A stretch of DNA of 64,000 bases, taken from assembly GCA_900475325.1 (NCBI GenBank), contig LS483371.1, positions 2,480,001 to 2,544,000 of the forward strand. Reading direction: 5' to 3'. This document shows positions 1-8,319 of the stretch, piece by piece. Position numbers and translations under genes: made by a program. Source of the stretch: Paucimonas lemoignei (lineage in GTDB: Bacteria; Pseudomonadota; Gammaproteobacteria; Pseudomonadales; Pseudomonadaceae). How positions within the stretch are numbered: the stretch's first letter is position 1; every line of letters starts with the position of its first letter. The notes under the pieces were generated by a model. The model was not told where the DNA came from and ran no database searches. It saw only the letters and a program-made list of their open reading frames with translations.

Positions 1-31
1 GGCGCTCGCTGGTCAGCCAAACGGAGAGAGA

Positions 32-1522
32 ATGAGTCGGGCAGTTCTTGAAAGCGAAACCAATCGTCGACAGTTGCAAGAGATCATTGCCGGTCTGTCC
101 GATGGGGTCATGTTGATCGAAGCGGACCAGTCCATTGTCTGGGCCAATGAAGCGGCGCTGTCCATGCATGGCGTGAAAACGATCAAGCAGCTCGGCCGCA
201 ACGCCAGTGAGTACGCCTCGCGCTTCACGCTGCGCTATCGCAACAATCACGTTCTGCCGCAAGAGACTTACCCGATCAGCCGGGTGGCGGCGCAAGAGGC
301 CTTCAGCGACCTGGTGGTGGAAGTGCGGCCAGCAGATGACGACGAGAAGTGCTGGGTGCATCGGCTGCGCAGCATGATCCTCGATGATCGCGCCGGCGAA
401 GAGCCATTGCGGGTGTTGATCATGACCGACGCCACCCAGTGGGCTAGCGCACAGCAGCGTTTCGAGCGGACCTTCGGCGCCAATCCGGCCCCGGCGGTGA
501 TCTGCCGCCTCAAGGATCTGCGCTACATCAAGGTTAACCAGGGTTTTCTGGAGATGACGGGCTACAGCCGTGAGCAGGTCATCGGTCGTTCCGTCTATGA
601 AGTGGACGTGCTGGAGAACGCCGAGCGCAAGGAATTGGCCGTCCAGCGCCTCAATGACGGTGGAACCATCCCGCAGATGCAGGCAGAGCTGAGGCTTCCC
701 GACGGCGGCAACAAGCTGGTAATCGTCGCGGGCCAGCCCCTGGATGTCGATGATGAGGACTGCATGCTGTTTTCATTCATGGACATGGAGCCGCGACGCA
801 AAATCGAAGCGGCGCTGCGCCAGAGTGAGGAGCGGTTCGCCAAGGCTTTTCGCCTGACGCCCGTGCCGACGCTGGTATGCAATGCCCAGTCGCGGCATGT
901 CGTGGAAGTGAACGACGCGTTCGTCAATGCCACGGGTTATACCGCTCAGGAACTCACGGGGCGCTCGGTGGAGGAGATCGGTTTCATTGATGGGCCGCAA
1001 CAGTGCGCGCAGTTGTTCGATCTGCTGAAGAAGACCGGCAATCTGGAAGGCATGGAATTCAAGGTGCGCAAGCGCGGTGATGAAGTGATCGATTGCGCGG
1101 TTTCGGCCGATACCGTAAGCATTCAGGATGTTTCCTGCTACCTGATGGTGTTCATGGACATTTCCGAGCGCAAGCGCTCCGAGCTGGAACTGGTCGATGC
1201 CATCGAGGAGGTGATGCAGGACGCCTCCTGGTTCACCCGCACATTGATTGAAAAGCTGGCCAACGTGAAAAAGGTCAAAACTACCCAGCTGCCGGGTGGT
1301 TCGCTGATCGACCTCACGGCCCGGGAAAAGGACGTGCTGGGGTTGATTTGCGAAGGGCTGGCGGACAAGGAAATTGCCGCACGCCTTAAACTGGCACCCA
1401 ACACTGTTCGTAATCACGTCGCAACCATGTACTCCAAGCTCGGTCTGCACAGCCGTACCGAAGCCATCGTTTGGGCAAGGGAGCGTGCACTGTTCAGCAA
1501 TGACCGGCGCGGCAAAGCCTGA
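32..1522 (+). CDS. PAS-domain LuxR-type transcriptional regulator
   Basis: A 496-residue cytoplasmic protein with no membrane segment or signal peptide. Three PAS-like modules follow one another at about residues 15-120, 140-250 and 265-375 (the third ends in MDISERKRSE, typical of a PAS/PAC end). A LuxR-type helix-turn-helix lies at about 425-485 (LTAREKDVLGLICEGLADKE, then NTVRNHVATMYSKLG). It should sense an unknown ligand or redox signal through the PAS modules and bind DNA with the C-terminal domain. The ATG is preceded by GGAGAGAG at good spacing. No kinase or receiver domain is present and no target gene is evident nearby. Family assignment is sure; the signal is unknown. Confidence 0.9.
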   Translation: MSRAVLESETNRRQLQEIIAGLSDGVMLIEADQSIVWANEAALSMHGVKTIKQLGRNASEYASRFTLRYRNNHVLPQETYPISRVAAQEAFSDLVVEVRPADDDEKCWVHRLRSMILDDRAGEEPLRVLIMTDATQWASAQQRFERTFGANPAPAVICRLKDLRYIKVNQGFLEMTGYSREQVIGRSVYEVDVLENAERKELAVQRLNDGGTIPQMQAELRLPDGGNKLVIVAGQPLDVDDEDCMLFSFMDMEPRRKIEAALRQSEERFAKAFRLTPVPTLVCNAQSRHVVEVNDAFVNATGYTAQELTGRSVEEIGFIDGPQQCAQLFDLLKKTGNLEGMEFKVRKRGDEVIDCAVSADTVSIQDVSCYLMVFMDISERKRSELELVDAIEEVMQDASWFTRTLIEKLANVKKVKTTQLPGGSLIDLTAREKDVLGLICEGLADKEIAARLKLAPNTVRNHVATMYSKLGLHSRTEAIVWARERALFSNDRRGKA

Positions 1523-1681
1523 CGGCCGACTTGCAAGGGTGCAAATGCACCAGTCAGTACGGTGCAAATTGATCTGTCGTATCTGCCCGGGGTTTCTTTA
1601 ACCTGACGGTCCATTTTCGGACCCGTCCATAAGGAACTCAGTGCAGACCTTCATAACGACAGATCGAAAAGGCAGGTGCGT

Positions 1682-1945
1682 GTGAGCTGGCTGATTCAAG
1701 TCCGCCATTTGGTGGAAAACAGCTTCCAGCCGTTGGCCTGTGAATGCGTCATCTGTGCCGATGGCTCGTTGACTGTGCGCATCTTTGACAGTGCCACGGG
1801 ACGGGTTGACTTGATGGTGACCGGTATCGCCATGTCCTCGGTCAAGACCCTTGAGGACGTTGCGGTGCTGGTTGAGGAATTGCGGGACGAGTTGGCCACT
1901 GTTAGCGTCAGCCATCCCGAGTTGCAACCTTCGTCACAGGCTTGA
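1682..1945 (+). CDS. DUF1652 family small protein
   Basis: About 87 residues, matching the Pseudomonas DUF1652 family of small cytoplasmic proteins of unknown function (core CECVICADGSLTVRIFD, then a C-terminal acidic helix rich in VEELRDEL). Two GTG codons, at 1676 and 1682, could start it. I chose 1682 because AAAAGG lies about 9 bases upstream, whereas it would be only 3 bases from the other. Its 3' end overlaps the convergent gene at 1934 by 12 bases, so the two transcripts can pair at their ends. No function can be read from the sequence. Confidence 0.75.
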   Translation: MSWLIQVRHLVENSFQPLACECVICADGSLTVRIFDSATGRVDLMVTGIAMSSVKTLEDVAVLVEELRDELATVSVSHPELQPSSQA

Positions 1946-2239
1946 GCGAAACGGGATCGGCTCGCGGTTGGGCTGTTTGTCGGTGTCGCCAAGCCCGACC
2001 ATTTCTTCATGAACTGCAGGCTGGACCAGAAAGAACGGTACTTCCGGCACTCCGGCCAGGTTTTTGCGGGCTTCTTCGATGGATGCAACGTGCAGGGTCT
2101 CGCCTTTGGCGTTGACCACTCGTTGGGATTTGCCTGCTACCAGGACGTGCATGACGAACGAGCCGCCTTCCATGGCGACCAAATCGATCTCGTCGATGTC
2201 GCCGGCTTTTACGTGACTGGCCAATTTACTTAAATCCAT
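1934..2239 (-). CDS. DUF6482-like small conserved protein
   Basis: A 101-residue soluble protein starting MDLSKLASHVKAGDIDEIDL. It resembles small Pseudomonas proteins of the DUF6482 group, which have no assigned function. No signal peptide, transmembrane segment or catalytic motif is visible. AAAGG sits about 7 bases before the ATG. It converges on the DUF1652 gene and overlaps it by 12 bases. The family name is from memory and is less certain than the gene call. Confidence 0.75.
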   Translation of the reverse strand: MDLSKLASHVKAGDIDEIDLVAMEGGSFVMHVLVAGKSQRVVNAKGETLHVASIEEARKNLAGVPEVPFFLVQPAVHEEMVGLGDTDKQPNREPIPFRSSL

Positions 2240-2398
2240 GACTGTACCTTTCGACTGATGGGCGGGCGATGGCCTGCCTGTCAGTTTTCGAGGTGGATCG
2301 TGGGTGGGAGTTCAATGTTGTGGGTGGTGGGGTGATGGGTGACTGGGTATCGCATTTTCAGAATGCTGGGGTTGTGTGTCGTGAGGTTTTCGTTTTGT
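2240..2398. other. Gene-free spacer upstream of the DUF6482-like gene
   Basis: This GT-rich stretch holds the leader of the minus-strand gene ending at 2239. I see no convincing ORF, RNA gene or clear promoter. A long structured repeat begins at its right edge. Confidence 0.5.
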
Positions 2399-2670
2399 TG
2401 GGTACATATCCGTTGCTGCGGTAACGGCTGCTAACGGTTCCGCTCTTACAGCGGGTCACTTTTTTCAAACGCCAAAAAAGTAACCAAAAACGCTCGCTCC
2501 TTTGTCCGGGTCTTCGCTGAGCTCAGACTTCCCTCGCTCCGGCATTGCTCCGTGGGGACGCCGCATAGGGCCATCCATGGCCCGGTGCGGCTAGCCCGGC
2601 ATCCATGCCGGGCTCCCCACTGCGCAATACCTGCGCTCGGCCTCCCACAAGTCGCAGTTTGTGGCGCCTG
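2399..2670 (+). repeat. Structured intergenic repeat, copy A (decayed)
   Basis: First of five copies of one element. It opens with GGTACATATCCGTTGCTG. It has a hairpin CCGCT-CTTAC-AGCGG (2440-2454) and a stem ACTTTTTT (2458-2465) with AAAAAAGT (2474-2481). An outer stem, ATTGCTCCGTGGGGA with TCCCCACTGCGCAAT, pairs at 13 of 15 positions and encloses the hairpin AGCCCGGCAT-CC-ATGCCGGGCT. The right end has diverged from the other copies and no inverted partner lies nearby. Short ORFs here are by-products of the repeat. Confidence 0.8.
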
Positions 2671-2770
2671 TCCTGTCGCGTTCAGGCACACGATCAAGAA
2701 TGACTATGGGTCATTGAGACTTGGTTTATATCCGCTAGCGTCTTGGTGCAGCAATTAGGCACACTCAAGA

Positions 2771-3514
2771 TCAACCCTCCCGCCGCTGATACCCCAACCG
2801 CAATCTTTCGCGAATGTTGTTCAGGTGTCGACGCATTGCTGCCTTGGCGCCATCGGCATCACGGTTGGCGATGGTGGTGTAGATATCCTGGTGTTCCTGG
2901 CGCAGCCGGGCGCTGTAGTCGTCGGCGGCGGTGTGTGCGAGTGCCGCTGAGTTGAGGCGGGTGCGGGGGATGAGGGTAAGGCCCAGGTGCTCGGTGATGT
3001 CGGCGAAGTAGCGATTGTCCGTCGCCAGGGCGATTTGCTGGTGGAACTGGTAATCAGCCTCCGCCGCTTGGTCCCGGGTGGACGCCGGGTCATCCAGCAC
3101 TGCCAGCGCCTGATGCATGCGCACCAGTTGTTCTTCGGTGTGGCGCAAGGCTGCGAAACCTGCGGCGTCCACTTCGATGCCGATTCGCAACTCGATCACC
3201 GCCAACACATCGTTCAACGTACGGTCCGCTTGCGGGTCGACGTGGTCGGCGCTTTGCCTGACCACGAAGGTGCCGATGCCATGGCGCGTTTCTACCAGAC
3301 CGTGGGATTGCAGGTGGGAAATGGCTTCGCGGACCACGGTGCGACTGACCCCGTGCTCCTGGGTGATGTGCTTTTCTGCGGGCAGTTTGTCGCCGACCTT
3401 GAGTTGGCCAGCGGCAATCATGTCGGTCAGGATGTTGGCCAGCGCCAGCGTCAGGTTGCGCGGGCGGCGGATGGACGATTCGGTTAGGGCTTTGACAGGA
3501 GGGGTGGGATTCAT
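2771..3514 (-). CDS. FadR-family (GntR) transcriptional regulator
   Basis: About 247 residues. A winged helix at residues 15-85 contains GVSRTVVREAIS and GLVETRHGIGTFVV; an all-helical FCD ligand-binding domain follows (HQQIALATDNRYF). I start at MNPTPP rather than the longer ORF because the extra 14 residues are unlike the family. It lies downstream of the dehydrogenase gene on the same strand, but a strong terminator (3586-3619) separates them, so it probably has its own promoter. It is paralogous to the regulator at 62366-63079. It likely represses the dehydrogenase gene in the absence of a sugar-acid-derived effector; this is inference. Confidence 0.9.
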   Translation of the reverse strand: MNPTPPVKALTESSIRRPRNLTLALANILTDMIAAGQLKVGDKLPAEKHITQEHGVSRTVVREAISHLQSHGLVETRHGIGTFVVRQSADHVDPQADRTLNDVLAVIELRIGIEVDAAGFAALRHTEEQLVRMHQALAVLDDPASTRDQAAEADYQFHQQIALATDNRYFADITEHLGLTLIPRTRLNSAALAHTAADDYSARLRQEHQDIYTTIANRDADGAKAAMRRHLNNIRERLRLGYQRREG

Positions 3515-3585
3515 GGCTATCCACCTGATAAACAGAAGCGGTGCTTGAATGCGCAACGCTCGTACGGTTGTAAACCTGGCCCAAC

Positions 3586-3619
3586 AAAAACGGCGCGGCT
3601 TGTGGGCCGCGCCGTTTTA
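3586..3619 (-). terminator. Rho-independent terminator of the aldehyde dehydrogenase gene
   Basis: AAAACGGCGCGGC and GCCGCGCCGTTTT form a near-perfect stem around a six-base loop. On the minus strand it ends in a T run. It begins 17 bases past the dehydrogenase stop codon. Confidence 0.92.
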
Positions 3620-3635
3620 GCTGAACGGTTCAGGT

Positions 3636-5219
3636 TCAGGCGATGGGCTGATCGCTCCACTCGCTGTTCACCAGACGCTTGAGGCCCAGCGGGTTAGCGT
3701 TTTGCAGCGCTTGCGGGAGCAGGGCATCCGGGTAGTTCTGGTAGCAGACTGGACGCAGGAAACGGTCGATGGCCAGAGTACCGACCGAGGTGCCGCGTGC
3801 GTCGGACGTTGCCGGGTACGGACCGCCGTGAACCATGGCTTCGCAGACTTCAACACCGGTCGGGTAACCGTTGACCAGAATACGGCCGACTTTCTCTTCC
3901 AGCACCGGCACCAGCCATTGGTACTTCTGCAGGTCGCTCTGCTCGCCGATCAGGGTCGCCGTCAGTTGACCGCGAAGGCCCAGCAGGGCGTCTTTGAGTT
4001 GTGCGTCGTCAGCGACTTCGATCACCAGAGTGGTCGGGCCGAAGACTTCTTCCTGCAACAGCGGATCGCCATTGAGCAACAGGCTCACGTCAGCTTTGAA
4101 CAGCTGCGCTTGTGCCTGTTTGCCTTCCTGCGGTTTACCCGCCAGGTGAGTGATGCCCGGGTGGGACAGCAGGTGCTCAACGCCTTTGCTGTAGCTGCGC
4201 AGGCCACCAGCATTGAGCATGGTCTGTGGAGCTTGGCCGCCCATGTGTTCCTGAAGTTGCTCAAGGAACTTGCTGAAAGCCGGGGAGCTGATACCGATCA
4301 CGACGCCTGGATTGGTGCAGAACTGGCCTGCGCCCATGACCACCGAGGCCGCCAGATCCTTTGCTACGGCTTCGCCGCGAGTGGCCAGCGCTTCTGGCAG
4401 CAGGACGACCGGGTTGATGCTGGACATTTCTGCGAACACGGGAATCGGTTGAGGACGCTCGGCGGCCATTTTGCACAGGGCATCGCCACCGCTCAGGGAA
4501 CCGGTGAAGCCTACTGCCTGAATGGCCGGATGCTTGACCAGGCCTTCGCCGACGCCGCTGCCGAAGATCATGTTGAACACGCCTTTAGGCATGTTGGTTT
4601 TTTCAGCAGCGCGAATGATCGCGGTGCCCACCAGATCGGCCGTCGCCATGTGGCCGCTGTGCGCCTTGAAGACCACCGGGCAACCGGCGGCCAATGCTGC
4701 AGCGGTGTCGCCGCCAGCCGTGGAGAAAGCGAGCGGGAAGTTGCTTGCGCCAAACACGGCAACCGGACCAACGCCAATGCGGTACTGACGCAGGTCGACG
4801 CGTGGCATCGGCTTGCGATCCGGCAGCGCCAGGTCAATGCGCGCGCCGAGGTAATCGCCACGACGCAGCACTTTGGCGAACAGACGCATCTGGCCGCTGG
4901 TGCGACCGCGCTCGCCTTGAATACGGGCGGTCGGCAGGGCGGTTTCTTGGCAAACGATGGCGACGAAATCATCACCCAACTGGTCCAGCTCGTCGGCGAT
5001 GGCTTCGAGGAACTCTGCGCGGCGAGCCGGGCTCAGCTGGCGATATTCCGCGAAGGCGCCTTTGGCGGCCAGGGCTGCTGCGTCGATTTCTGCGTCGGTT
5101 GCCTGGTAAAAGCTGAACGGTAAGGCTTCACCGGTCGTTGCATCGAGGCTTTTATGTTGCGGCTCGCCAAGGGCGCTGCGTGCGCCAGCGATGAAGTTGT
5201 GGCCGAGAACATTAGGCAT
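3636..5219 (-). CDS. NADP-dependent aldehyde dehydrogenase, 2,5-dioxovalerate (alpha-ketoglutarate semialdehyde) type
   Basis: A 527-residue soluble aldehyde dehydrogenase. Visible are the cofactor region (FGASNFPLAFS, VVFKAHSGH), GFTGSLSGG, the general-base motif FAEMSSINP and the catalytic cysteine in MGAGQFCTNPGV at about residue 305. This subfamily oxidises 2-oxoglutarate semialdehyde to 2-oxoglutarate, the last step of glucarate, galactarate, arabinose and hydroxyproline breakdown. A FadR-type regulator follows after a terminator. Glucarate dehydratase and its transporter lie at 59-62 kb, so a role in glucarate use is plausible. The exact substrate remains an inference from family. Confidence 0.92.
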   Translation of the reverse strand: MPNVLGHNFIAGARSALGEPQHKSLDATTGEALPFSFYQATDAEIDAAALAAKGAFAEYRQLSPARRAEFLEAIADELDQLGDDFVAIVCQETALPTARIQGERGRTSGQMRLFAKVLRRGDYLGARIDLALPDRKPMPRVDLRQYRIGVGPVAVFGASNFPLAFSTAGGDTAAALAAGCPVVFKAHSGHMATADLVGTAIIRAAEKTNMPKGVFNMIFGSGVGEGLVKHPAIQAVGFTGSLSGGDALCKMAAERPQPIPVFAEMSSINPVVLLPEALATRGEAVAKDLAASVVMGAGQFCTNPGVVIGISSPAFSKFLEQLQEHMGGQAPQTMLNAGGLRSYSKGVEHLLSHPGITHLAGKPQEGKQAQAQLFKADVSLLLNGDPLLQEEVFGPTTLVIEVADDAQLKDALLGLRGQLTATLIGEQSDLQKYQWLVPVLEEKVGRILVNGYPTGVEVCEAMVHGGPYPATSDARGTSVGTLAIDRFLRPVCYQNYPDALLPQALQNANPLGLKRLVNSEWSDQPIA

Positions 5220-5344
5220 CTGTGTCTCCTGTTTTTATTTGCGGGTTTAATCAGGCTGGTGCCTGTCTTAGAGATCTGCCCACCGTCGGCTGACGGTGAA
5301 GTGAGCGGCGGAGTCGAACCGTCACTCAACTATGTTGACAGTCA

Positions 5345-5355
5345 TCGTACAACCA
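5345..5355. promoter_or_regulatory. Candidate FadR-family operator upstream of the dehydrogenase
   Basis: TCGTACAACCA fits the FadR-subfamily consensus TNGTNNNACNA and lies about 126 bases before the dehydrogenase start. A partial match containing GGTTGTA lies upstream of the adjacent regulator near 3568-3578. A single 11-mer can occur by chance, so confidence is low. Confidence 0.35.
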
Positions 5356-5516
5356 CGAGGGGAACTGCGCAACCTGTCACTCAGCGCCCTGGACGATGTT
5401 GTTGGAAACTCATCACAGGAGTGTGACAGGCATAACCGATCAGGGTTCTTTACCGTGACCGAAGCCCGCAGGCTCATTACAGACAGACGCCTCACCGGCG
5501 CCGCCATAGAGGTCCA

Positions 5517-5605
5517 TGGAACCGGCTTTAGCCGGGAAGAGGTCAGCATATCCACTGCAGTTGTATCGACAGAACTGCTGCCTTCCCGGCTAAACCCGGT
5601 CCCAC
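5517..5605. repeat. REPIN, ACCGGCTTTAGCCGGGAAG family
   Basis: Two inverted REP palindromes, ACCGGCTTTAGCCGGGAAG and CTTCCCGGCTAAACCCGGT, about 50 bases apart, lie between the dehydrogenase and kinase genes. Confidence 0.85.
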
Positions 5606-5625
5606 GGGGCTCGCTGTATTGCCGG

Positions 5626-6672
5626 TTAAAAGCGCGGCAGATCCAGCGCCACCGTCAGGCCGCCGCCGGGGGTTTGGCCCAGGGTCAGGTCGCCGCCCAT
5701 GCGCCGCGCCGCGTCACGGGCGATGGTCATGCCCATGCCGACACCGCCGGAGTTGCGATTTCGTGAGCCTTCCAGACGATAGAACGGCTCAAAGACGGTC
5801 TCATGATGTTCCACGCTGATGCCGGGCCCGTGATCGATCACCACCACGTGCACCCGCTGTTCATGATCATGGATTTCAACCCGCGCCTGACCTGCATAGC
5901 GCAGGGCATTGTCGATCAGGTTGTTGATGCACGAGCGCAACGCCATGGGCTGGGTCTTGAGGGGCCGGCATTCGCCGCTGCATTGCACGTCATCGCCGTT
6001 GTCCTGAGCGTTTTCCGTGAGGGACTCGATCAAGGCCTGCAGATCGAACAGTTGCACGATTTCGCTGGTGCGCTGTTCGTTCAGATAGCTCAGGGTGGCA
6101 TCAAGCATACCGATCATGTCGTTGAGGTCTTGAGTCATCTGGCCATGCAGTTTGGGTTCGTCGATCTGTTCCACCCGCAGCTTCAACCGCGACAGAGGCG
6201 TGCGCAGGTCGTGGGACACCGCCGCCAGCATGCGACCCCGCTGCTGGACCTGCTCGCGGATACGTTGCTGCATCAGGTTGAACGTCTGCGCCGCTTGCCT
6301 GGCCTCCAGCGGGCCGCTGACCTCCATGGGCGGGCTGTCGAGGTTTTCGCTGAGGCGTTCGGCGGCATCGCTCAGGCGGCTCATGGGTTTGGCCAGTGCC
6401 TTGGCGCCAAACCAGGCGCCAATCACCAGCGTGATCATCTGGAAGGTCAAGGGCACGATCGGCCCGCCGAACGGGGGCGGTTTGCGTCCCTGCATCTGGG
6501 GCGGAGGCTGTCCGGGCTGTGCCTGTTGCCCGACAGCAGCCTGCGGCATCGGTGGGGGCGGCGGGAAGCCGTAGACCGTGAACCAGATGAACGCCAGCAA
6601 ATGGGCGAGCAGAATCGCCACGACGGCCCCACCGAACAGCCGGGCGAACAAGGTATCAGCGGAGCGGATCAA
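5626..6672 (-). CDS. Sensor histidine kinase with a proline-rich periplasmic loop
   Basis: A 348-residue inner-membrane kinase. TM1 is at about residues 12-34 and TM2 at about 75-93, followed by HAMP. HisKA contains AVSHDLRTPLSRLK (phospho-acceptor His near 155). The HATPase has NNLIDNALRY, DHGPGIS and GGVGMGMTI. The periplasmic part is only about 40 residues and very rich in Pro and Gln (FPPPPPMPQ, QPGQPPPQMQ), unlike a folded sensor domain. The start is TTG, overlapping the regulator's TGA as TTGA; no ATG fits before TM1. It forms a pair with the regulator at 6669. The signal cannot be told. Confidence 0.93.
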   Translation of the reverse strand: MIRSADTLFARLFGGAVVAILLAHLLAFIWFTVYGFPPPPPMPQAAVGQQAQPGQPPPQMQGRKPPPFGGPIVPLTFQMITLVIGAWFGAKALAKPMSRLSDAAERLSENLDSPPMEVSGPLEARQAAQTFNLMQQRIREQVQQRGRMLAAVSHDLRTPLSRLKLRVEQIDEPKLHGQMTQDLNDMIGMLDATLSYLNEQRTSEIVQLFDLQALIESLTENAQDNGDDVQCSGECRPLKTQPMALRSCINNLIDNALRYAGQARVEIHDHEQRVHVVVIDHGPGISVEHHETVFEPFYRLEGSRNRNSGGVGMGMTIARDAARRMGGDLTLGQTPGGGLTVALDLPRF

Positions 6673-7421
6673 CCGATGTCCCTGGCGTCGAACAGGTAGC
6701 CTTCGCCGCGCACAGTCTTGATCAGTTGCGGGTTTTTCGGGTCGTCACCGAGTTTCTGGCGCAGGCGCGAGACCAGCAGATCGATACTGCGATCAAAGGC
6801 CTCGATGGAGCGGCCACGGGCGGCATCCAGTAACTGTTCGCGGCTCAGCACACGGCGTGGCCGTTCGAGGAATACCCGCAACAGGCGGAATTCAGCGTTG
6901 GACAGTGGCACCACCAGACCATCGGCGGCGATCAGTTGGCGTAGCACGCTGTTGAGGCGCCAGGCATCAAACCGCACGGTTGAGCGTTGATCGCTGCGGT
7001 CGTCACGCACCCGGCGCAGTACGGTCTGGATGCGTGCCACCAGTTCTCGGGGTTCGAAAGGCTTGGCCATGTAATCGTCGGCGCCCAGTTCCAGGCCAAT
7101 GATCCGGTCGGTGGGTTCACAGCGGGCGGTCAGCATCAGGATCGGGATGTCCGAGGTGCCGCGCAGCCAGCGGCACAAGGACAGGCCGTCTTCGCCGGGC
7201 AGCATCAGGTCGAGCACGATGACGTCGAAGTTTTCTTCTTCCAGGGCCTGGCGCATTTCGGTGCCGTCGGTGACGCCCCGGCACTGGATGTTGAAGCGTG
7301 CCAGGTAGTCGCACAGCAATTCGCGGATGGGCACGTCGTCATCGACGATCAGGGCGCGGGTATTCCAGCGTTGTTCGCCTGGGCTGGGGGTGTCGGCAGG
7401 GGGTTCGGAGCGTGTTTGCAT
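6669..7421 (-). CDS. OmpR-family response regulator
   Basis: A receiver domain comes first (ALIVDDDVPIREL, phospho-acceptor Asp in VIVLDLMLPGEDGL, Lys in DYMAKPFEPREL). A C-terminal winged helix follows (LSREQLLDAARGR, SIDLLVSRLRQKLGDD, KTVRGEGYLF). It partners the kinase translated from the overlapping TTGA. The ORF could start 11 residues earlier (MMAASP); I prefer MQTRSE at 7421, which leaves a shorter tail before the receiver. The pair resembles RstAB/RisAS-like systems but I cannot assign a regulon. Confidence 0.92.
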   Translation of the reverse strand: MQTRSEPPADTPSPGEQRWNTRALIVDDDVPIRELLCDYLARFNIQCRGVTDGTEMRQALEEENFDVIVLDLMLPGEDGLSLCRWLRGTSDIPILMLTARCEPTDRIIGLELGADDYMAKPFEPRELVARIQTVLRRVRDDRSDQRSTVRFDAWRLNSVLRQLIAADGLVVPLSNAEFRLLRVFLERPRRVLSREQLLDAARGRSIEAFDRSIDLLVSRLRQKLGDDPKNPQLIKTVRGEGYLFDARDIG

Positions 7422-7617
7422 GATGCGGTTGCCGCCTGGTGATGCCGCCATCACTGGCCGCTATTGAGGATCAACTCTGCCCGCCATGCTACTAGGCCGG
7501 GTGGCGCGGCGGAAGGGTGGCGTTGGTGGGTGTCGGGGGGATGTCTTGAATGTATCGGGATTGGTACAAAGTGGGTTACTGGGTGGGCGAGGGTCGGTAG
7601 CGTTTGGTTTTTTGCAG

Positions 7618-7900
7618 TGTACATATCCATTACTGCGGTCACGGCTGCTTATGGTTCCGCTCTTACAGCGGGTCACTTTTTTCAGACGCCAAAAAAGTAA
7701 CCAAAAACGCTGTGCCCCACCACTCGGCACCTCGCCTAGGCTCGGTGTACCCGTAATCCGACATTGATTCGGCGGGCCGCCGCAAAGGGCCATCCCTGGC
7801 CCAGTGCGGCTAAACCGGCATCCATGCCGGTTCACCCGCCGAATCAATATCGAATTCCGGCCAGCGTGGTTTAACGGGGCGCCCCAGATCAAAAGCGCAC
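7618..7900 (+). repeat. Structured intergenic repeat, copy B (left arm of inverted pair 1)
   Basis: It begins GTACATATCCATT after a GT dinucleotide. The first hairpin is CCGCT-CTTAC-AGCGG (7657-7671); then come a stem ACTTTTTT/AAAAAAGT and CACC..CCTAGG..GGTG. A perfect 14-bp outer stem follows: ATTGATTCGGCGGG (7763-7776) with CCCGCCGAATCAAT (7835-7848). Inside it are GGGCCA-TCCC-TGGCCC and AACCGGCAT-CC-ATGCCGGTT. It ends near GGCGCCCCAGATCAAAAGC. The partner is copy C. Confidence 0.88.
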
Positions 7901-7964
7901 GAGGCGGCCTGATAGCCGGCCTGTTTCTCGCGTTATCCTGCCGCGCTATCTTCATCGTTTGCGC

Positions 7965-8218
7965 CATTGCCTTCGCGAATGAATTCGCGGAATCCACGGC
8001 GCGCGCAATTCTCTGTAGGAGCTGCCGGTGCTTGTCTCGCGTTACTCGTTGTCTGTGTCATTGCCTTCGCGAATGAATTCGCGGAATCCACGGCGTGCGC
8101 AATTCTCCGTAGGAGCTGCCGGTGCTTTGTCTCGCATTACTCGTTGTTTGTGTCATTGCCTTCGCGAATGAATTCGCGGAGTCCACGGCGTGCACAATTC
8201 TCTGTAGGAGCTGCCGAA
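7965..8218 (+). repeat. Tandem array of 94-95 bp REP-containing units
   Basis: About 2.7 units start at 7965, 8059 and 8154 (CATTGCCTTCGCGAATGAAT). Each holds the palindromic half-REP CGCGAATGAATTCGCGG and then TGTAGGAGCTGCCG. The units are almost identical, which suggests recent duplication. The third runs into a complete REPIN at 8203-8261. Confidence 0.88.
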
Positions 8219-8261
8219 GGCTGCGAATCGGTAGCCGCCTTCGCAGCCTTCGGCAGCTCTT
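8203..8261. repeat. REPIN, TGTAGGAGCTGCCGAAGGC family
   Basis: TGTAGGAGCTGCCGAAGGC, an AATCGGTAGCCGCC centre, then the inverted GCCTTCGGCAGCTCTTA. It terminates the tandem array. Confidence 0.85.
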
Positions 8262-8319
8262 ACCTTTAATTCAAGCAACGCCACCGATCGCCGCCTTTGA
8301 TCTTGATCTGCTTTGGATC

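Larger units (their letters stand above)
5220..5625. other. Gene-free region upstream of the aldehyde dehydrogenase
   Basis: The 405-base spacer holds the dehydrogenase leader, a TNGTNNNACNA match (5345-5355) and a REPIN (5517-5605). The ORF reading rightward from 5332 runs through the REPIN and into the antisense of the histidine kinase; I do not consider it a gene. Confidence 0.6.

Noticed and set aside
773..1567. 264-residue ORF antisense to the PAS-LuxR gene
   Set aside because: It lies opposite a well-supported regulator and has no motif or start signal.
3702..5123. 473-residue ORF antisense to the aldehyde dehydrogenase gene
   Set aside because: The dehydrogenase has full motifs and length on the other strand; the antisense product has no recognisable domain.
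5332..5766. Rightward 144-residue ORF beside the histidine kinase
   Set aside because: It runs through a REPIN and then antisense into the kinase gene.
7461..7997. 178-residue minus-strand ORF, with similar predicted proteins at 8122-8622 and 36514-36840
   Set aside because: Their similarity comes from the shared structured repeat. The frame is shifted in copy A and interrupted by an extra hairpin in copy D, changes keep stems rather than codons, and no ribosome-binding sites fit.
7965..8218. Possible CRISPR array
   Set aside because: The three units are directly adjacent 94-95 bp near-identical copies of REP sequence, with no unique spacers and no cas genes.
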